This document shows positions 33,480-45,097 of a stretch of 64,000 nucleotides of DNA, one piece after another (position 1 is the first letter of the stretch; each line of letters opens with the position of its first letter). Origin of the DNA: Dendrocalamus latiflorus. Lineage: Eukaryota > Streptophyta > Magnoliopsida > Poales > Poaceae. The stretch covers positions 54,054,527 to 54,118,526 of the forward strand of contig CM029627.1 in NCBI GenBank assembly GCA_017311315.1. Reading direction: 5' to 3'. A program made the translations under genes and the position numbers. Below the pieces are notes generated by a model. The model saw only the letters and a program-made list of their open reading frames with translations, was not told the origin of the DNA and searched no databases.

Positions 33480-35994
33480 TGTAATAGCCCAGCTGTTTGT
33501 TTTAAAATTTCAGTAAAAAAATTAAAATTAATTTAGTTTAAATAAAAATCAAGTGTTCTTTACTTGCCTAAATTTTAGAATTTTCATTTGCCTATTTTCA
33601 GCCTTGGAAAGAGGATTTTGTTAAAAGTAATTTAACTAAAAATATAAAATTACTATTAAATAAAAGGTATTTGTAAATTTTTGTCAAAATACTATTTCAA
33701 ATTAAAATTTTCTACGATTTTTTGGGTTTTATTTGTAGTTATCTGAATTTTATTTCAAAGCCTAAAAGAAAGAAAATATATTTTAAATATTTTATTAAAT
33801 ACAAAAAGAATTTATTTTGCTTTTCCAAAGCTTCCCTAAATTTTGTAGAAGTTTTGAGAATTTTCTAGAATTAAAATCAATTTTAGAAGTCAAAAAGGTA
33901 TTTTATAAAATTTTTGAAAGCCAAATTTGAATTAAAATATTTTTCATAAGTCTAGAATAGCTCCAGGAATTTTCTATGAATTTTCTGGAATTTTTAGACA
34001 TTATTCACTATTTTCTAAGCATTTATAAAATTTTCTGGTATTTTCTAAAAAATTAATTCGAAAATTAAATCAGGAGTAATCTGGGCTGACACGTGTCGCG
34101 TCCAAATTAAATCCATCTCGTTTCTGGATCTAATCTCAGCCGTCCACCATAACTTACCCCTTCATCTCGATTCAACGGCCATGATTTCATCCTTGCCACC
34201 CATTTCAATCCCACACGTCCATCTTCACTTAACCGCCCTAACGGCCGAGATCTTGCCCCTGCCGCAGGTCGAGAATCTGGCCGCCCGTCCCTTCCTCTCG
34301 CCGACAAGTGGGCCCCACATGTCAGGTGTATCTTCTTGCCCTCTCTTCTTCAACCATCCGGCCGCACGCCATTAACCCACGCCTCGAGCTCCGTTTGGCC
34401 ATTCCCCTTCCCAAAGCCGCCGCCCCGGTTTACTGCCTCGTCGCCACTCCAAGCCCCGCCCGCACGCTGCTTCCCTTTCCCAAAGCTGCCGCCTCGGGTC
34501 TTTCCCTTGCCACCGCGTCGGCATCAATGCCGCTTGCCCCCGTCCCCCTATACCCCCCCCCCCGGGGAAGCCTTCCTCCGCACCTCCTACTTCCACCTCC
34601 CCACCCCCACCTTCGGTCGAGAAGCCCCAACCGCCGAAGCCACCGCCTCCTAAGCCGAAGCCGCCGCGCCTTCTCTCTTACGCCGCCGCCTCCCTCCGGC
34701 CAACCGAGCCCCGGCGCTGGTAAGCCCGAAACCGCCATCGCCCCCTCCACCCCTGCAGCCCCTCGCCTGCCGCCACCGAGCGCCCACGCTCTGGCGAGCA
34801 CGCCACCTCCGTGCGCCGCCCGTGCGCTCAGCCACGTCAGTGCCTCCGCCACATCAGCGCCTCCGCCACGTCAGCAATTCCATTTTTAAAAATATTTTCC
34901 GCTGAAAAATTCAAAATTGCTGACATCATAATTAGTTCTTTTTAGTATAAAAATAAATCAGAAAATCTATCTTTTCTTTTTCTTCTTTTTGAAACTTCCA
35001 AAAGGCTGTATTTGCTCATTTTAACTCCAAATTGAACCGTTCAAATTTCTAAATTTTTCTAAAAATATAAAAATACCCATTTCTAAACTCTTTTTACATT
35101 TTTAAATTTTATTTGAATTTAGTTGTTTGGTTTTTCGCGTGTAGATTTCGACGATCTTGGAGAGAACGACCTCGACGATTCGCACCAGGTCTTCGAGAAA
35201 GGCAAGTTACACCCTTGACTATGTTGACCCTAATATTTTAAATTATTTATGTTTTTTTTAAATTACTATGCATGCGTAATTTTATTCAAGTCTAGTTTAA
35301 ATTCAATTTAAAAGTGTAGTTATGCCTAAATCCTTTGTATAGCCAAATTTGTCATTGGATGCCATTATACCTTGTCAACCCTAGATAAAACCTAGTTAGT
35401 ACATTAGCACTAACTAGAAATTTTGTAGAAATGCTTAGCCATGCTTAGAATAATTTGGTTTGGGATGATCTTTCACATAAAATGATAGACTTTAAAACTG
35501 AATTCTTAACTTTGGTGAGTCAAGAATGTTTATGAAATTATTTCCAAACAAAGTATAAAAACTTGGTTTAGACTTAGGCATTGGTATGGTGGTGGGTGCT
35601 TGCTGGCATGCATCGTAGTTTGTTGACTCGATATTGATTGTCAGGCACAAGGGGTAAGAGGTTAGGAATAAGTCAAGTTAAGGACCGGTCTGTGAGCTAC
35701 TATTGCAAAGCCCTATCGTACTACCACAAGTCTGGAATGGAACAGACCTGGCCGAATAATTTATGAAGTTCCAACTTAATCTCGCTGTAGGTTGAATGTG
35801 GGCGCGGTGTAGGCCGTGAGAAGTGTCACATGGCACAAGAGGGGGCTCCAACATGTGGATTCATGTTGTGGTGAAAACTTAGTGGCGGCATGATTATGTT
35901 GACAACGGATCATTGTAAAGGCCTTGCCATGATCTCCTCGCTGCACACTTAAGGAAGCGTGTTAATCCGGTGGCAAAAAGGGATGATCATGTCT

Positions 35995-36067
35995 TGTGGG
36001 TAAAGTTGTATAACCTCTGCAGAGTGTATAAATTATCCTGGATAGCTGTGCCCACGGTCATGGGCAA
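35995..36067 (+). promoter_or_regulatory. Triple-palindrome LTR module, LTR A
   Basis: CTCTGCAGAG (36,015-36,024), TATCC-T-GGATA (36,034-36,044) and TGCCCA-CGGTCA-TGGGCA (36,049-36,066) follow one another. The block is the most conserved part between the four LTR copies in this window. Confidence 0.65.
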
Positions 36068-36121
36068 GCTGAGTGATGTTTTTTATGGATTAGACTTTGC
36101 TTTTGAAAATGGTTTATGAAA

Positions 36122-36188
36122 ACCTTATGGATGGATGGAATCCATGAGAGATTTTGAAAACCGTATGGATGGATGGAATCCATACGAG
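36122..36188 (+). repeat. GGATGGA-loop hairpin pair, LTR A
   Basis: CTTATGGAT-GGATGGA-ATCCATGAG (36,124-36,148) and CGTATGGAT-GGATGGA-ATCCATACG (36,162-36,186) each form a 9-bp stem, the second perfect. LTRs B and C have three and four such hairpins. Confidence 0.7.
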
Positions 36189-36756
36189 TTCGTTTTTGAA
36201 AAGATGGTCCAGGTGGGATGCCCGTGGATAAGTTGGTGTAGGGGATGGACCTGCACTAACATTATTTATTTTGATTACAACGTTGTTTTACTTACTGTAT
36301 CAAATTCAGATTTTGCACTTACTTTATGATATTTACTCCAATGTTGCCTTTTATGCAAATTGACCATATTATGCCTTCCTTTGATACTCCATATGCATGC
36401 ATCAATTCAGTTAAATTCTTGGTGTAACTTGTGGAGTACTTTTCATACTCACGTTGCTCAATTTAACTTCTTTCCAGAGGAAGCTGTCAACGACTTCGGT
36501 GAGGATTGCGAGTAGGCCACGTCTTATAGTCATTCGCCTTGTAGGAAGGCTGGATGGGCTGCTGCTATGTTTATCTTCTGCTATCTTCTTCTTTTACTGT
36601 TATTGTAAACTTTGGCCATTAGGCTCATATTAATTAAATAAAGTCTGTCATTACGCATGATATTTGTCTTTGTTATACTGTGTACACTAGCTTTTCCGAG
36701 GATAGTATGATTAACACAGAGGGTTTTGGAGTTGCTGCTCTGGGTTCCGACAGAGA

Positions 36757-36768
36757 TGGTATCAAAGC
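36757..36768 (+). promoter_or_regulatory. Primer-binding site of the LTR-A element
   Basis: TGGTATCAAAGC, one base from the tRNA-iMet primer site, lies 4 bp after the LTR end. Confidence 0.88.
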
Positions 36769-37285
36769 AATAATGACTCTAAGACGTGACCGTAGATAGA
36801 ATAGAATGGTTGGACCTTAAGGATTTATTTTAAATAACAAGTAATTTCAAAAGTTTTTCTTATTCTTACCCCTCAATCTATTCCACCCTTATATCTTAAT
36901 CTTTGCTTGCTCTCGTCTTCCAATTCTCCCTTATCTTTATGTCATTACTTGAAAACCCATTTCTAAATCTTCCCCTGCTCAAAACAACCATAGATGGTCA
37001 ACAGTCCAGATTCATCGCTTCCACCGCTGCTTTGAAGGATCATGCTTCGTACCTCGAGAGCTACGAAAGATCACTCGAAGACAGCCATTACCTCTTTAGG
37101 TTAAGTTGTTAAGCTAGACAGTAGACAAAGTTATAAGCTATCATTTTCCTCTTTCGTCGGCAGCCATAACTATCGCTTGTTATTTGCTTAGTACAAAGTT
37201 TTTGCTAAGTCAGTGTTGTGTGTTGGGCAAAACAACCCCTTCCCCTCCTTTGTCTTAACTCTCCTCTCACCTAAACTTCAGCAAG

Positions 37286-37765
37286 ATGGTGAACACCAGA
37301 AGGAACACCAGCGACAACCCCAATGACAACACCGAAGCTCAAGGAAGTCAGTCCGCTCCTATCCCTCCGCCTCCGCTAGCAATTGGACCTGATTGGGCTC
37401 AGTTGATGGCCAATCAAACGCAGTTGATTCAGCTTCTGGCTCAAACCATCAATAATCCAGCTCAGCAATTTCATCAGCCGCCAGCTCAAGCTCCCCATAA
37501 TCGGTTGTCTGAATTCCTGAGAATAAGGCCACCGACTTGCTCAAGAAGCATAGAGCCAATGGACGCTGACGATTGGCTCTGTGCAATCGGAAAGAAGTTG
37601 GACATCTTGCAGTGCACTGACCGAGAAAGAGTGCTATTTGCGACTCATCAGCTGAATGGGTCAGTGTCAGAGTGGTGGGATACTCTAACCGCCTCTCATG
37701 CCAATCCCCAGGCCATCTCCTGGAATGAGTTCGTGCAGAGTTTCCGCAAGGCACACATTCCTTGA
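37286..37765 (+). pseudogene. Partial gag of the LTR-A element
   Basis: The frame begins MVNTRRNTSDNPNDNTEAQG and holds the gag signature: FLRIRPPTCSRSIEPMDADD, CAIGKKLDILQCTDRERVLF, SVSEWWDTLTASH and WNEFVQSFRKAHIP. It is open for 159 residues and stops exactly where the element is cut off, inside the conserved F-R-x-A-H-I-P motif. The rest of gag and all of pol are missing. The open frame suggests a fairly young insertion before the deletion. Confidence 0.87.
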
Positions 37766-37780
37766 TTGAATGTGTGCCTT
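37748..37780. repeat. 13-bp hairpin at the deletion junction
   Basis: AAGGCACACATTC (37,748-37,760) and GAATGTGTGCCTT (37,768-37,780) are perfect complements around a 7-nt loop. The left arm is gag sequence; the right arm lies beyond the break in the Tat antisense gene region. Confidence 0.85.
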
Positions 37781-38146
37781 CTGGAATCCCGTCAGGGCGG
37801 ACGGGGCCGGGTTGAATATGCCATTGCTAGGCAAGAGGGGCCACATTGTACATCAAGTACTCCTCTGTGAAGTCCCGCATGTTGAAGTGAAGAGCAATCC
37901 CCACAAGCCTCCGCATTCCAATGTTCATCGTCGTGATCTAGGGGCACTGAGGGCGACATGTTGAACTCCATTGGCCAACCCATCCACCGAAGGTCGCTGC
38001 CGCTCGTCACGTGGTGGTAGAACCAGCGCCGGATCCAGTTCAACTCCCATTTGGCTAAGTTAAATTCGCAGGGAAGATCTTCATGCATGGTGATTGTAGC
38101 GCGAAGTTGACGCTGCCGACGTTTGAGTATTCCCCCGGTCCAACTT
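37781..38146 (-). pseudogene. Antisense gene of Tat element 2, middle part
   Basis: The minus-strand translation has WIRRWFYHHVTSGSDL and related residues, matching TRRWFYHHVMSTSGLRS of the element 1 antisense gene. The piece lies between the truncated LTR-A element and the LTR B insertion. Stops are present. Confidence 0.75.
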
Positions 38147-39127
38147 TGTAACAGCCCGGGTTTTTATGAAAACATAAATAAACAAATAAAAATGGTTAAA
38201 ATAAAATTTTAAATTAAAATAAGTATTTTGGTGCCTAAATTTTAAATTTGGATTTGCCCTGAATTTCTATTTTGAAAAGGCTGGATTTGAATAAGATATT
38301 TTAAGAAAAACCTAAAAATAATTATTAAATAAAATAATACTTTGATTTTCTATAAAAAATCCTACTTTAAATTAATTATCTGGGATTTATCTGGAATTTA
38401 TTTTGTTTTCTGAGTTTTCAGGAGTTTAAAATCTATTTTTGAAATTAAAAAGTAATTTAAGTATAAAAATATAATACCAACATTAGTATAAAAATATAAT
38501 ACCAACATTAGTATTTTTCTGGAGGTATCCAGGAGGTTCTCTAAATTTTTCTGGAATTTTTGGAACTTATTTGGTATTTTTCTGAGCTTAAAAGGCATTT
38601 CTGGTGTTTTCTAAAAATCAAAATCAGAAAATAAAAATATTAAACCCAACCCTCCTCCTCCGGCCGCCACGTGGATGGCTGGATACCACCCACGCCGCCC
38701 GCCCGGATCCGCCTTCCCCTCCTCCCCACGCAACACGTGTGCGGCCCAGATGGTCGTACCCTGCCACCCGGCCCATCCACCTCTCCCTCCTCCCCGGGCC
38801 ACCCGATCCCCGCCCCAGCTGCGTGGTGCAATCGCCATCGCCCGTTCCATCTCTTCCGCGGACAGGCCGAGCCAGCCCGTCAGGGCCTTCTCCTACCTCC
38901 GGCCGCCTCCTTCTCCCCGGCCACAACCGCCTCTGCCCTACCTGGCCGTTTTCCCCTCTTCTCCGGCCGCGCCTCCACTCCCGCAAGTCACGCGCACTCA
39001 CCCCGCATCCACCTCCCGCCTATCCCGCGCCAAACCACCGCCCACCTCCCCCGATTCGGCCGCAACTGCCGCGCCCACTCCCCCACTCTGGTGAGCCATT
39101 CCCAGCCACCCTCCCCTCCCCGCCCCC

Positions 39128-39135
39128 TATAAATA
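39128..39135 (+). promoter_or_regulatory. TATA box of LTR B
   Basis: TATAAATA in the context CCCC-TATAAATA-CCACC occurs at the same relative place as in LTR C. It marks the likely U3/R border and start of the element transcript. Confidence 0.65.
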
Positions 39136-40871
39136 CCACCCCAAGCTCCGCCTCTCCTCGCTCATCCTTCCCCGCCACTCCCCCCTCTCTCCCTACCTCT
39201 CCACCGCCCCCGCACCATGTGCCTCCGCCTCCGCCGTCTCCTTCAACTCCGGCAAGGAATTGCCATTGCCTCAGCCCACCTTGAGCCTCGCCGCTGCCCT
39301 CCTCGGCTTCCCCATCTCCCCGCGAAGCCCCTCCACCTTTCCCCGAGGCTCGAGCGCTGCCGGACCACCGTCGCACAGTGAGGCCCGAGCCGCCGCCGCT
39401 CCTCCCTCGTCGCCGGCCGCCTCCCGTGCCCGCCAAGCTTTGCGCGAAGGTAAAACGGACTCCCTACAGCTTCCTGTCCCTCCTGCGCCACTCGCCGCCG
39501 GCCGTCATCCGCCGGAGCGCCGCCGCCGCCACCCTCGTGCGCCTCCGGCCGGTCTGCCCACGCCGGCCATCGGGCCGACGTGGCGGCCGAGTTGGCCGTC
39601 GACGTGGACGCCACGCGGGCACCACACAGGCACCCGGCTGCCACCCCATCTCCCCGTGCCACCTCAGCAAATTCCCCCAGTCCATGGACCTAGTCCACAT
39701 GGACCCGGGCCCACTTGTCAGTCGGCCGCCACCAGGGCTGACGCCATAAATCCGAGTTTCTTTTAGGAAAATAATTCCTTTAATCTCTGCTGACATCATA
39801 AATCTCTTTTTCAGTAGAAAAATAATTCCAGCAATCAGTCCTTTTCTTTTTCTCTGAATTTAGATTTCTCGGAGCTCGTTCTCCCTCGTTCTAACTCCGA
39901 TTGAGCCCATTCAAATTTCTAAATTCATCAAAAATTCCCCTCTATTCATTTATGGCCTCAATTCAAATTTTTGAAGTCAATTTGAATTTATTTGAATTTG
40001 GTGGATTGTTTTCACGTGTAGACTTCGACGATTCGGGAAAATTCTTCGACGAAGATTCAAACCAAGTTGAAGAGCAAGGCAAGTCACACTCCTTGATCAT
40101 GTTGATCCCAGATTTCGAAATAAAATTATGTTGTTTTAAATTATATTGCATGCATACTTTTATTCAACGTATTTCAATTCAGTTTTAAGTTCAGTTATTG
40201 CCACTAACCCTAGTTAGTACATTAGTATTGGCTAGAGGGATTTTATATAAATGCTTAGTCTGCTTAGATATAATCTTGGATTTGGGATACTTTTTCACAT
40301 AAAATGACGATCCTTTTCACATAAAATGATAAGCTTTTGTACTGTACTCTTGACTTTGGTGAGTCAAGGAAGTTTATAAAATATTTTGAAAGCAAAATAT
40401 AAAAACTGGTTTAGACTTAGACAATTGGCTAGACGGGTGGGTGCAGGCATGCCCTGTTGGTCGGAGCCGCAGTGGTTGATTGTCGTGCACAAGGGTATGT
40501 GGTTGGACCTAAGTCAATTAAGGACCAGTTTGTGAGCTACTGTTGCAAAGCCCTATCGTACTACCACATGGCTGGTATGGGACAGTCCTAGCTAATTAAT
40601 TTGTAAAGTTCGAATCTGAGTCAAGTCGTAGGTTGAAAGTGGGCGTGGTTGGTGCCATGCGAAGTCCCACTTGGGTGAGCGTGGTTGTAGCCATGAGAAG
40701 TCTCACTCAGGCTCAAGAAGGGGTCCCGGTCTGGTGGATTCCTTACTGGGGTGAAATCTTAGAGTTGGCTTGGCTAGGTTGAAGGCTTTGCATTGTAAAG
40801 GCCTTGTCACGACTCCTCGTCGCACACCTAAAGAAGTGTGTAACCCAGTGGCAATATGGGATGATCGTGTC

Positions 40872-40946
40872 TTGTGGGTAAAGCTGTACAACCTCTGCAG
40901 AGTGTATAATCTATCCTGGATAGCCGTGCCCACGGTCATGGGCATG
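40872..40946 (+). promoter_or_regulatory. Triple-palindrome LTR module, LTR B
   Basis: CTCTGCAGAG (40,893-40,902), CTATCC-T-GGATAG (40,911-40,923) and TGCCCA-CGGTCA-TGGGCA (40,927-40,944), all perfect. Confidence 0.65.
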
Positions 40947-41002
40947 CTGAGTAAAGGTTTTTCATGGATTAGACTTTGTTTTTCAAAATGATTTGTGAAA
41001 AC

Positions 41003-41100
41003 CTTATGGATGGATGGAACCCATGAGAGAGATTGGAAGCTTGTGGATGGATGGAATCCACAAGTGTCTGGAAACGTGTGAATAGATGGAATCCATACGT
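41003..41100 (+). repeat. GGATGGA-loop hairpin array, LTR B
   Basis: Three hairpins follow one another. The second, CTTGTGGAT-GGATGGA-ATCCACAAG at 41,040-41,064, is perfect. The others have one or two mismatches or G-T pairs. Confidence 0.7.
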
Positions 41101-41644
41101 GATCTTTTGGAAAAGATGGTCCGGGTGGGATACCCGTGGTTATTAGGTCAGTGTTTGGTCGGAGCCGGCACTAACGGCAATATTTTCCATTACAAGTATT
41201 ATCTTTACTTACTGTATTGAATTCAGCATTTTCAATCTATTTACTGTATTTCCTTAAATGTTGTTTTATACAAACTAACCCTATAAGCCTTCCATTGAAG
41301 CCTTTATCATTATGTTGCATTTCTTCATGTGATTTGCGGAGTACAAGTTTGTACTCACTACGGTGAAGGTCAGGACGAGTAGGCCGCGTCTTATTGTCGT
41401 TTGCCTATGGGTAGGCTTGGGCTTCGCTTTTATTAGTTTGCTTCCGCAGTTATTTTTCTTTATTTATCTTTGCCAATGGGCGTTGATGTAAGACTTGGCC
41501 ATAAGGCCGTTCTCTTTTATTTAATATAGTTGGTCATTTGCACTTGATATGTATCTTTGTTGTACTGTGTGCACTAGCTGATCCTGGACTAGTACGATTT
41601 ACACAGAGGATCCAGGAGTTGTTACTCCGGGTTCCGACAAACGT

Positions 41645-42226
41645 CTTCGGCTAGCATCGCGCGTCGTGGAGGAACGTGAACAGAGAGGTGCTGGGCCATG
41701 CCCCCTCTTTCCATGACACCCAGCAGTATACTGTCAGGCGCGCTAGCGCATTCGGAGGCAAGCATGTCGACAGGAACCAGAGTCTAGCTTCCAAGTACGC
41801 AACGAAGACAACTGCCTCCGACTCCGTGGGGTGCAGCTCTGTCTTGTCGCCTAGGGGCAAACGAACCACACTATGGTCCAACAGCTTCCCCTCATGCAGA
41901 AGATACCAGATGGTCTCCTCCGTCATGAGGCTCTGCCCCAACACATTCGAGCAGATGCCGTTTAGCTTCTTCTCCGCGCTCCAGCGCTTGTTGGCCAGTG
42001 AAGGGTCGCGCCCCACCAAAGCGTAGTCCATCTCCGTTGTCAATGAACCGCACCGGTGGGACGAGGCACCGTGGCTTGATGAGGCGCCGCCGCTGGGTTG
42101 GTGAGAGTGATCATCACATCGGCCCATTTTTGATGCGCTTCTTCTCAAATAGCACGGTGAAAGGCGGGGATGCGGTGGTGAATGGTAAGAAGAGCGGTGG
42201 TATGGGAGTATTGCACATGGCAGCAC
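41645..42226 (-). pseudogene. Antisense gene of Tat element 2, 5' part
   Basis: The minus strand carries MGRCDDHSHQPSGGASSSHG (start about 42,126), TESEAVVFVAYLEARLWFLS and FLHDARC, matching the N-terminal part of the element 1 antisense gene (ETEAIVFVAFFDAGLRIPST, ILHDARC). It is cut at 41,645 by LTR B. An upstream in-frame extension reaches 42,226 but the start seems to be MGRCDD, comparable to MAAYDD in element 1. Confidence 0.75.
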
Positions 42227-42627
42227 GGAGGAAAAAGTGGTGTTACAGCAGCTAGTAAGGCGTGGGGAACAAAGGTATGATGGTGACAGCGCTTATAAAG
42301 CCTCCTCGCCTCCCCCAGGATCGGGAAACTCAACCGGTGGAAGCCGAAGCTGCATGATCACCCAATAGCACTCGCACACGTGTCCCACAACCTCGAGAAC
42401 CAATGCACAACCGCAGTCAAGTTGCCAACTGACATCGCACGACACGCCAATACCGCCCTACCGCCTGTCCCATTACGCGCCAGCAGACGGTGCAACCCCA
42501 GTGCCATCAGGCACTACTATGGGACATGGGCCACTAGGCCGTCCTACAAGCCGGAGTACGCAGAAACTGAGTGGACTGCAGCGACGTCAACATCTTGTCC
42601 GCCCAACCAAGTAAAGGGTCATAGGCT

Positions 42628-42646
42628 GCGGGGACGGAGGGGGGCC
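42628..42646 (+). promoter_or_regulatory. Polypurine tract of Tat element 2
   Basis: GCGGGGACGGAGGGGGGCC is the counterpart of the tract in element 1. It is 57 bp before the 3' LTR, not next to it. Confidence 0.5.
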
Positions 42647-42703
42647 AAAGGGCTCAGCGACATGGCTTAGGCCCGTGAGAAGCTCTTCACCATGAGAGGC
42701 TCC

Positions 42704-42947
42704 TATGATAGGGGTAGCCCCACCTAAGCCCAGCCGACCTACTAAAGAGTTGTAAAGCCCGAAATGAGATGTGTATAATGACATAGATATCCCTATAAAG
42801 GGCACATAAGTGTAAGGGTAGGATTGTAAAATACACTTCATGAAATATATATACATGCCCTAGACATAGGGAAGGGGCAAGCATTGTCCATCCATCTCAT
42901 CCATCCTGCTACTCTCCTACTCTACTATTTGGCCAGTAGCCACAATA
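42704..42947 (+). repeat. 3' LTR of Tat element 2
   Basis: The 244-bp LTR starts TATGATAGGGGTAGCCCC (the G of the usual TG has become A) and ends GCCACAATA, followed by the target duplication GGTTT. Confidence 0.92.
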
Positions 42948-42999
42948 GGTTTGTTTTCAGAGAACTAAATATTTCATTAAGAAGGAAAGGAAAGACAAC

Positions 43000-43234
43000 G
43001 GGTGGGTTTGACTCCACTTCCTACTTTTGCTTTTTACTTCCTGCTTGTAGCAACTAGCTTTCAAACAGTGTGTCTTTTTAAGGTGGAGTCTGTAAGTTGA
43101 TTGTAGTAGATATTGTACCGAGTTCAGCCATACCGACCAAAATTGCATGCGATTGTTTCCCTCTTCATACTGTCTCTCATGAACAGCCAGAATACAAAAG
43201 CCAAAAGCCAGCCACAGCCCAAAAGAATCCACCC
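43000..43234. repeat. MITE, 235 bp, in duplication copy 1
   Basis: Ends GGGTGGGTTTGACTCC and, on the other strand, GGGTGGATTCTTTTGGGC form the terminal repeat. Copy 2 lacks the block between GACAATG and TGGGATGTGGTAG. The same family occurs at 45,098-45,333. Confidence 0.7.
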
Positions 43235-43499
43235 AACTTAGGATGTAGTAGTACATGTTAAATTAAGTCTCGGGAAAAGAAATGGTAATTTTTGGTGAGC
43301 TGCATGCTTCAGAAAATCACAACTACGAGAAAAAGGCCTACAGAGTTAGGATCAAGAAAGCAACACTTGCCCAACTCTCCCTGGACCTCCTTGGTTCCTC
43401 CATGCCTAGTCTTTCTCTCGTGTCATAACATTTTAATTTCATTTATGCACTAGTCTTTCTATATAATATAATGACTAGCCGCAATTGGTAAATTAATCA

Positions 43500-44145
43500 A
43501 TCTACCACGATACTTTTAGACGTCGAGCATGATTGTAGGACCGGCGATGGCAACAAAGGGTGAATGGAGCTTTCTCCTAATTGTTTTTCATGTATTCAGA
43601 AATCTTTCACTCTAGAGCTAGAGAGCTAAGAAGATCACATTTGACAACCTAAATCCAAAACACAATCCAAAATGACAAAGCCTCACAAATTAGTTATTGG
43701 GTGGTTTGATCGGCCACACACCGCTGGGCTGACTGGTGGCCAATTTGACTAGCGGCCTATTTGACAGGGTCGAAGAGCGGTCTAATTGCTTTCCTGCTCC
43801 TAAAACAGCAAATTAACCCCAGTCTAAATCACTTTTGGTGCAAATTTCAAAATCCATGACCAAAAGAAGTCAAACTCTGCACACACCTTGCTAAAAGTCC
43901 CAGGAACCTATTCCATCTAAGAATCGTATGAATATTGGCCAAACTTACAACATTTTCTCAAAACATGAAAAGTTGCATCAAAATCGAATAAATCTTAAAA
44001 ACTTGTGAAACAATTTGCTCATGGGTCAAGAGCAGCCAAGATGGCTCTAAATATGTTCCCACATGTCACAACAAGCAAAATCACCCAACAAATGAAGTCA
44101 AAACCCTTAGATCAAGATTTCTTGAGAAGGACTCCAAATCAAACA
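43500..44145. other. Block present only in duplication copy 1
   Basis: Copy 2 joins GGTAAATTGATCAA directly to the GACAACTTCAAAATCTTAC region, while copy 1 has about 650 bp in between. It contains a GGTTTGATCGGCCACACACC-type segment seen in other grass repeats. Whether it was gained in copy 1 or lost from copy 2 is open. Confidence 0.5.
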
Positions 44146-45097
44146 GGATAACTTCAAATTCTTGCAAACCACAGTGCCTAGATGGATAGAATCTGAGCTA
44201 CATGAGTCATCTCCATGACCATCACTTACATGTTCTTGGTATATAGCAAGATCAAGAAGGAAAAGAAAGAGGTAAAGAACCAATAAGAACAAGGGCAAAT
44301 CAACCAAGATAAGAAGACTTCATGGGAGATAAACAAAGTTAATTATATTGCTACTTGAGGATGAATGCTTCATAGTCACTTCATAAGGAGGACAAGAGAG
44401 CACACCACAATACTCATTCTTCTCTTTCAAACCCTAACCCTAACTAAAGAACAAATGGTTGGACGGTTGGAGTGGTTAGCTTGCAAGTCTCTATCCCCAA
44501 CCCACTAAATAGATAGAACAACCACCTCATATCTAACCCTAATTGATACTATCTATTAGTACAATTAGGGAGAATCCGTTAACCCCAACAACATGAATTT
44601 TACACTTACTCGTAACTCATGCACGTTTGTCAAAGCATATGAGTCCGAACCCGCTAAGTCTTTAAGCTTTGATCCACTTAATCTTCTCAACATCTCCTTG
44701 AGCTAAACTGTTTTCTCAAGCATTGCTCAAGCACTACGGTTTTAATCAAATGAAGTTTCTAGTATTTGGCAAGTATGGTGATTGCTTGCAAGGGAAGGAA
44801 AAGACCGGATCAAAGCAACTTGCCATATGTAAATGCACCAATGGCTTACCACGCATCAACACGTCTCTTCAGCTCTAGTTTATACCGGACCACACCTCAC
44901 TTGGACTAACCAAACCACTTGGTACAATTTGTCGCTCGAACCTTCCATTTAACATTCCTTGCTTTCTTTGTGCCACGCTTGAACTCAACCATCTCACCCA
45001 GTATCTTTGACCATTCTGAACCTCGGATTTTCCCTGAGCATAGTCTTGGTTCTCACTATTGACTATAGTTGACTCTAAACTTTTTTGCACATTCAAA

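Larger units (their letters stand above)
33480..36752 (+). repeat. LTR A, 3.27 kb
   Basis: It starts TGTAATAGCCCAGCTG and ends GGGTTCCGACA. It shares with LTRs B and C the AT-rich first 600 bp, a GC-rich Pro-coding middle (34,140-34,880), the TTCGACGAT...GGCAAG block (35,147-35,205), the triple-palindrome module and the hairpin array. It is more diverged from B and C than those are from each other. Confidence 0.88.
33480..37765 (+). mobile_element. 3'-truncated long-LTR gypsy element (LTR A plus gag)
   Basis: An LTR (33,480-36,752), primer site, leader and the first 160 codons of gag are present. Everything after is gone, including RT, integrase and 3' LTR. The element sits inside the antisense gene of Tat element 2 and the break lies at a 13-bp hairpin. 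The related LTRs B and C are solo. The clade is probably Tekay-like chromovirus, judged from gag and LTR style only. Confidence 0.85.
38147..41639 (+). repeat. LTR B, 3.49 kb
   Basis: It starts TGTAACAGCCCGGGTTT and ends GGGTTCCGACA. GC-rich Pro-coding frames on both strands (38,604-39,766) are shared with LTR C, where their translation is not conserved, so they are treated as non-coding. Confidence 0.9.
38142..41644 (+). mobile_element. Solo LTR B with target duplication
   Basis: AACTT (38,142-38,146) and AACGT (41,640-41,644) flank a complete LTR, a 5-bp duplication with one mismatch. Removing the LTR joins the two parts of the antisense gene at a place that aligns with the continuous gene in element 1 (about 8,125-8,135). 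A solo LTR arises from recombination between two LTRs of one element. Confidence 0.88.
23874..42947 (+). mobile_element. Tat-lineage gypsy element 2 with nested inserts
   Basis: Both LTRs and a perfect 5-bp target duplication bound the element. Inside are gag, protease, RT, RNase H, integrase, a 47-bp and a 67-bp tandem array, and an antisense gene, as in element 1. Two other gypsy insertions (33,480-37,767 and 38,147-41,644) split the antisense gene. Without them the element is about 11.3 kb. The LTRs differ at roughly 25 of 245 positions by eye, almost all transitions, so the insertion is a few million years old under usual grass rates (inference). All frames are broken. Confidence 0.93.

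Noticed and set aside
34308..34889. 193-residue Pro-rich frame in LTR A
   Set aside because: It lies in the GC-rich middle of an LTR and has no recognisable domain.
38604..39766. Pro/Arg/Ser-rich frames in LTR B on both strands
   Set aside because: They overlap each other, come from GC-rich LTR sequence and are not conserved at protein level in LTR C.
44425..44445. Telomere-like CCCTAACCCTAA
   Set aside because: Only two or three units, also found in the other duplication copy; too short for interstitial telomere DNA.
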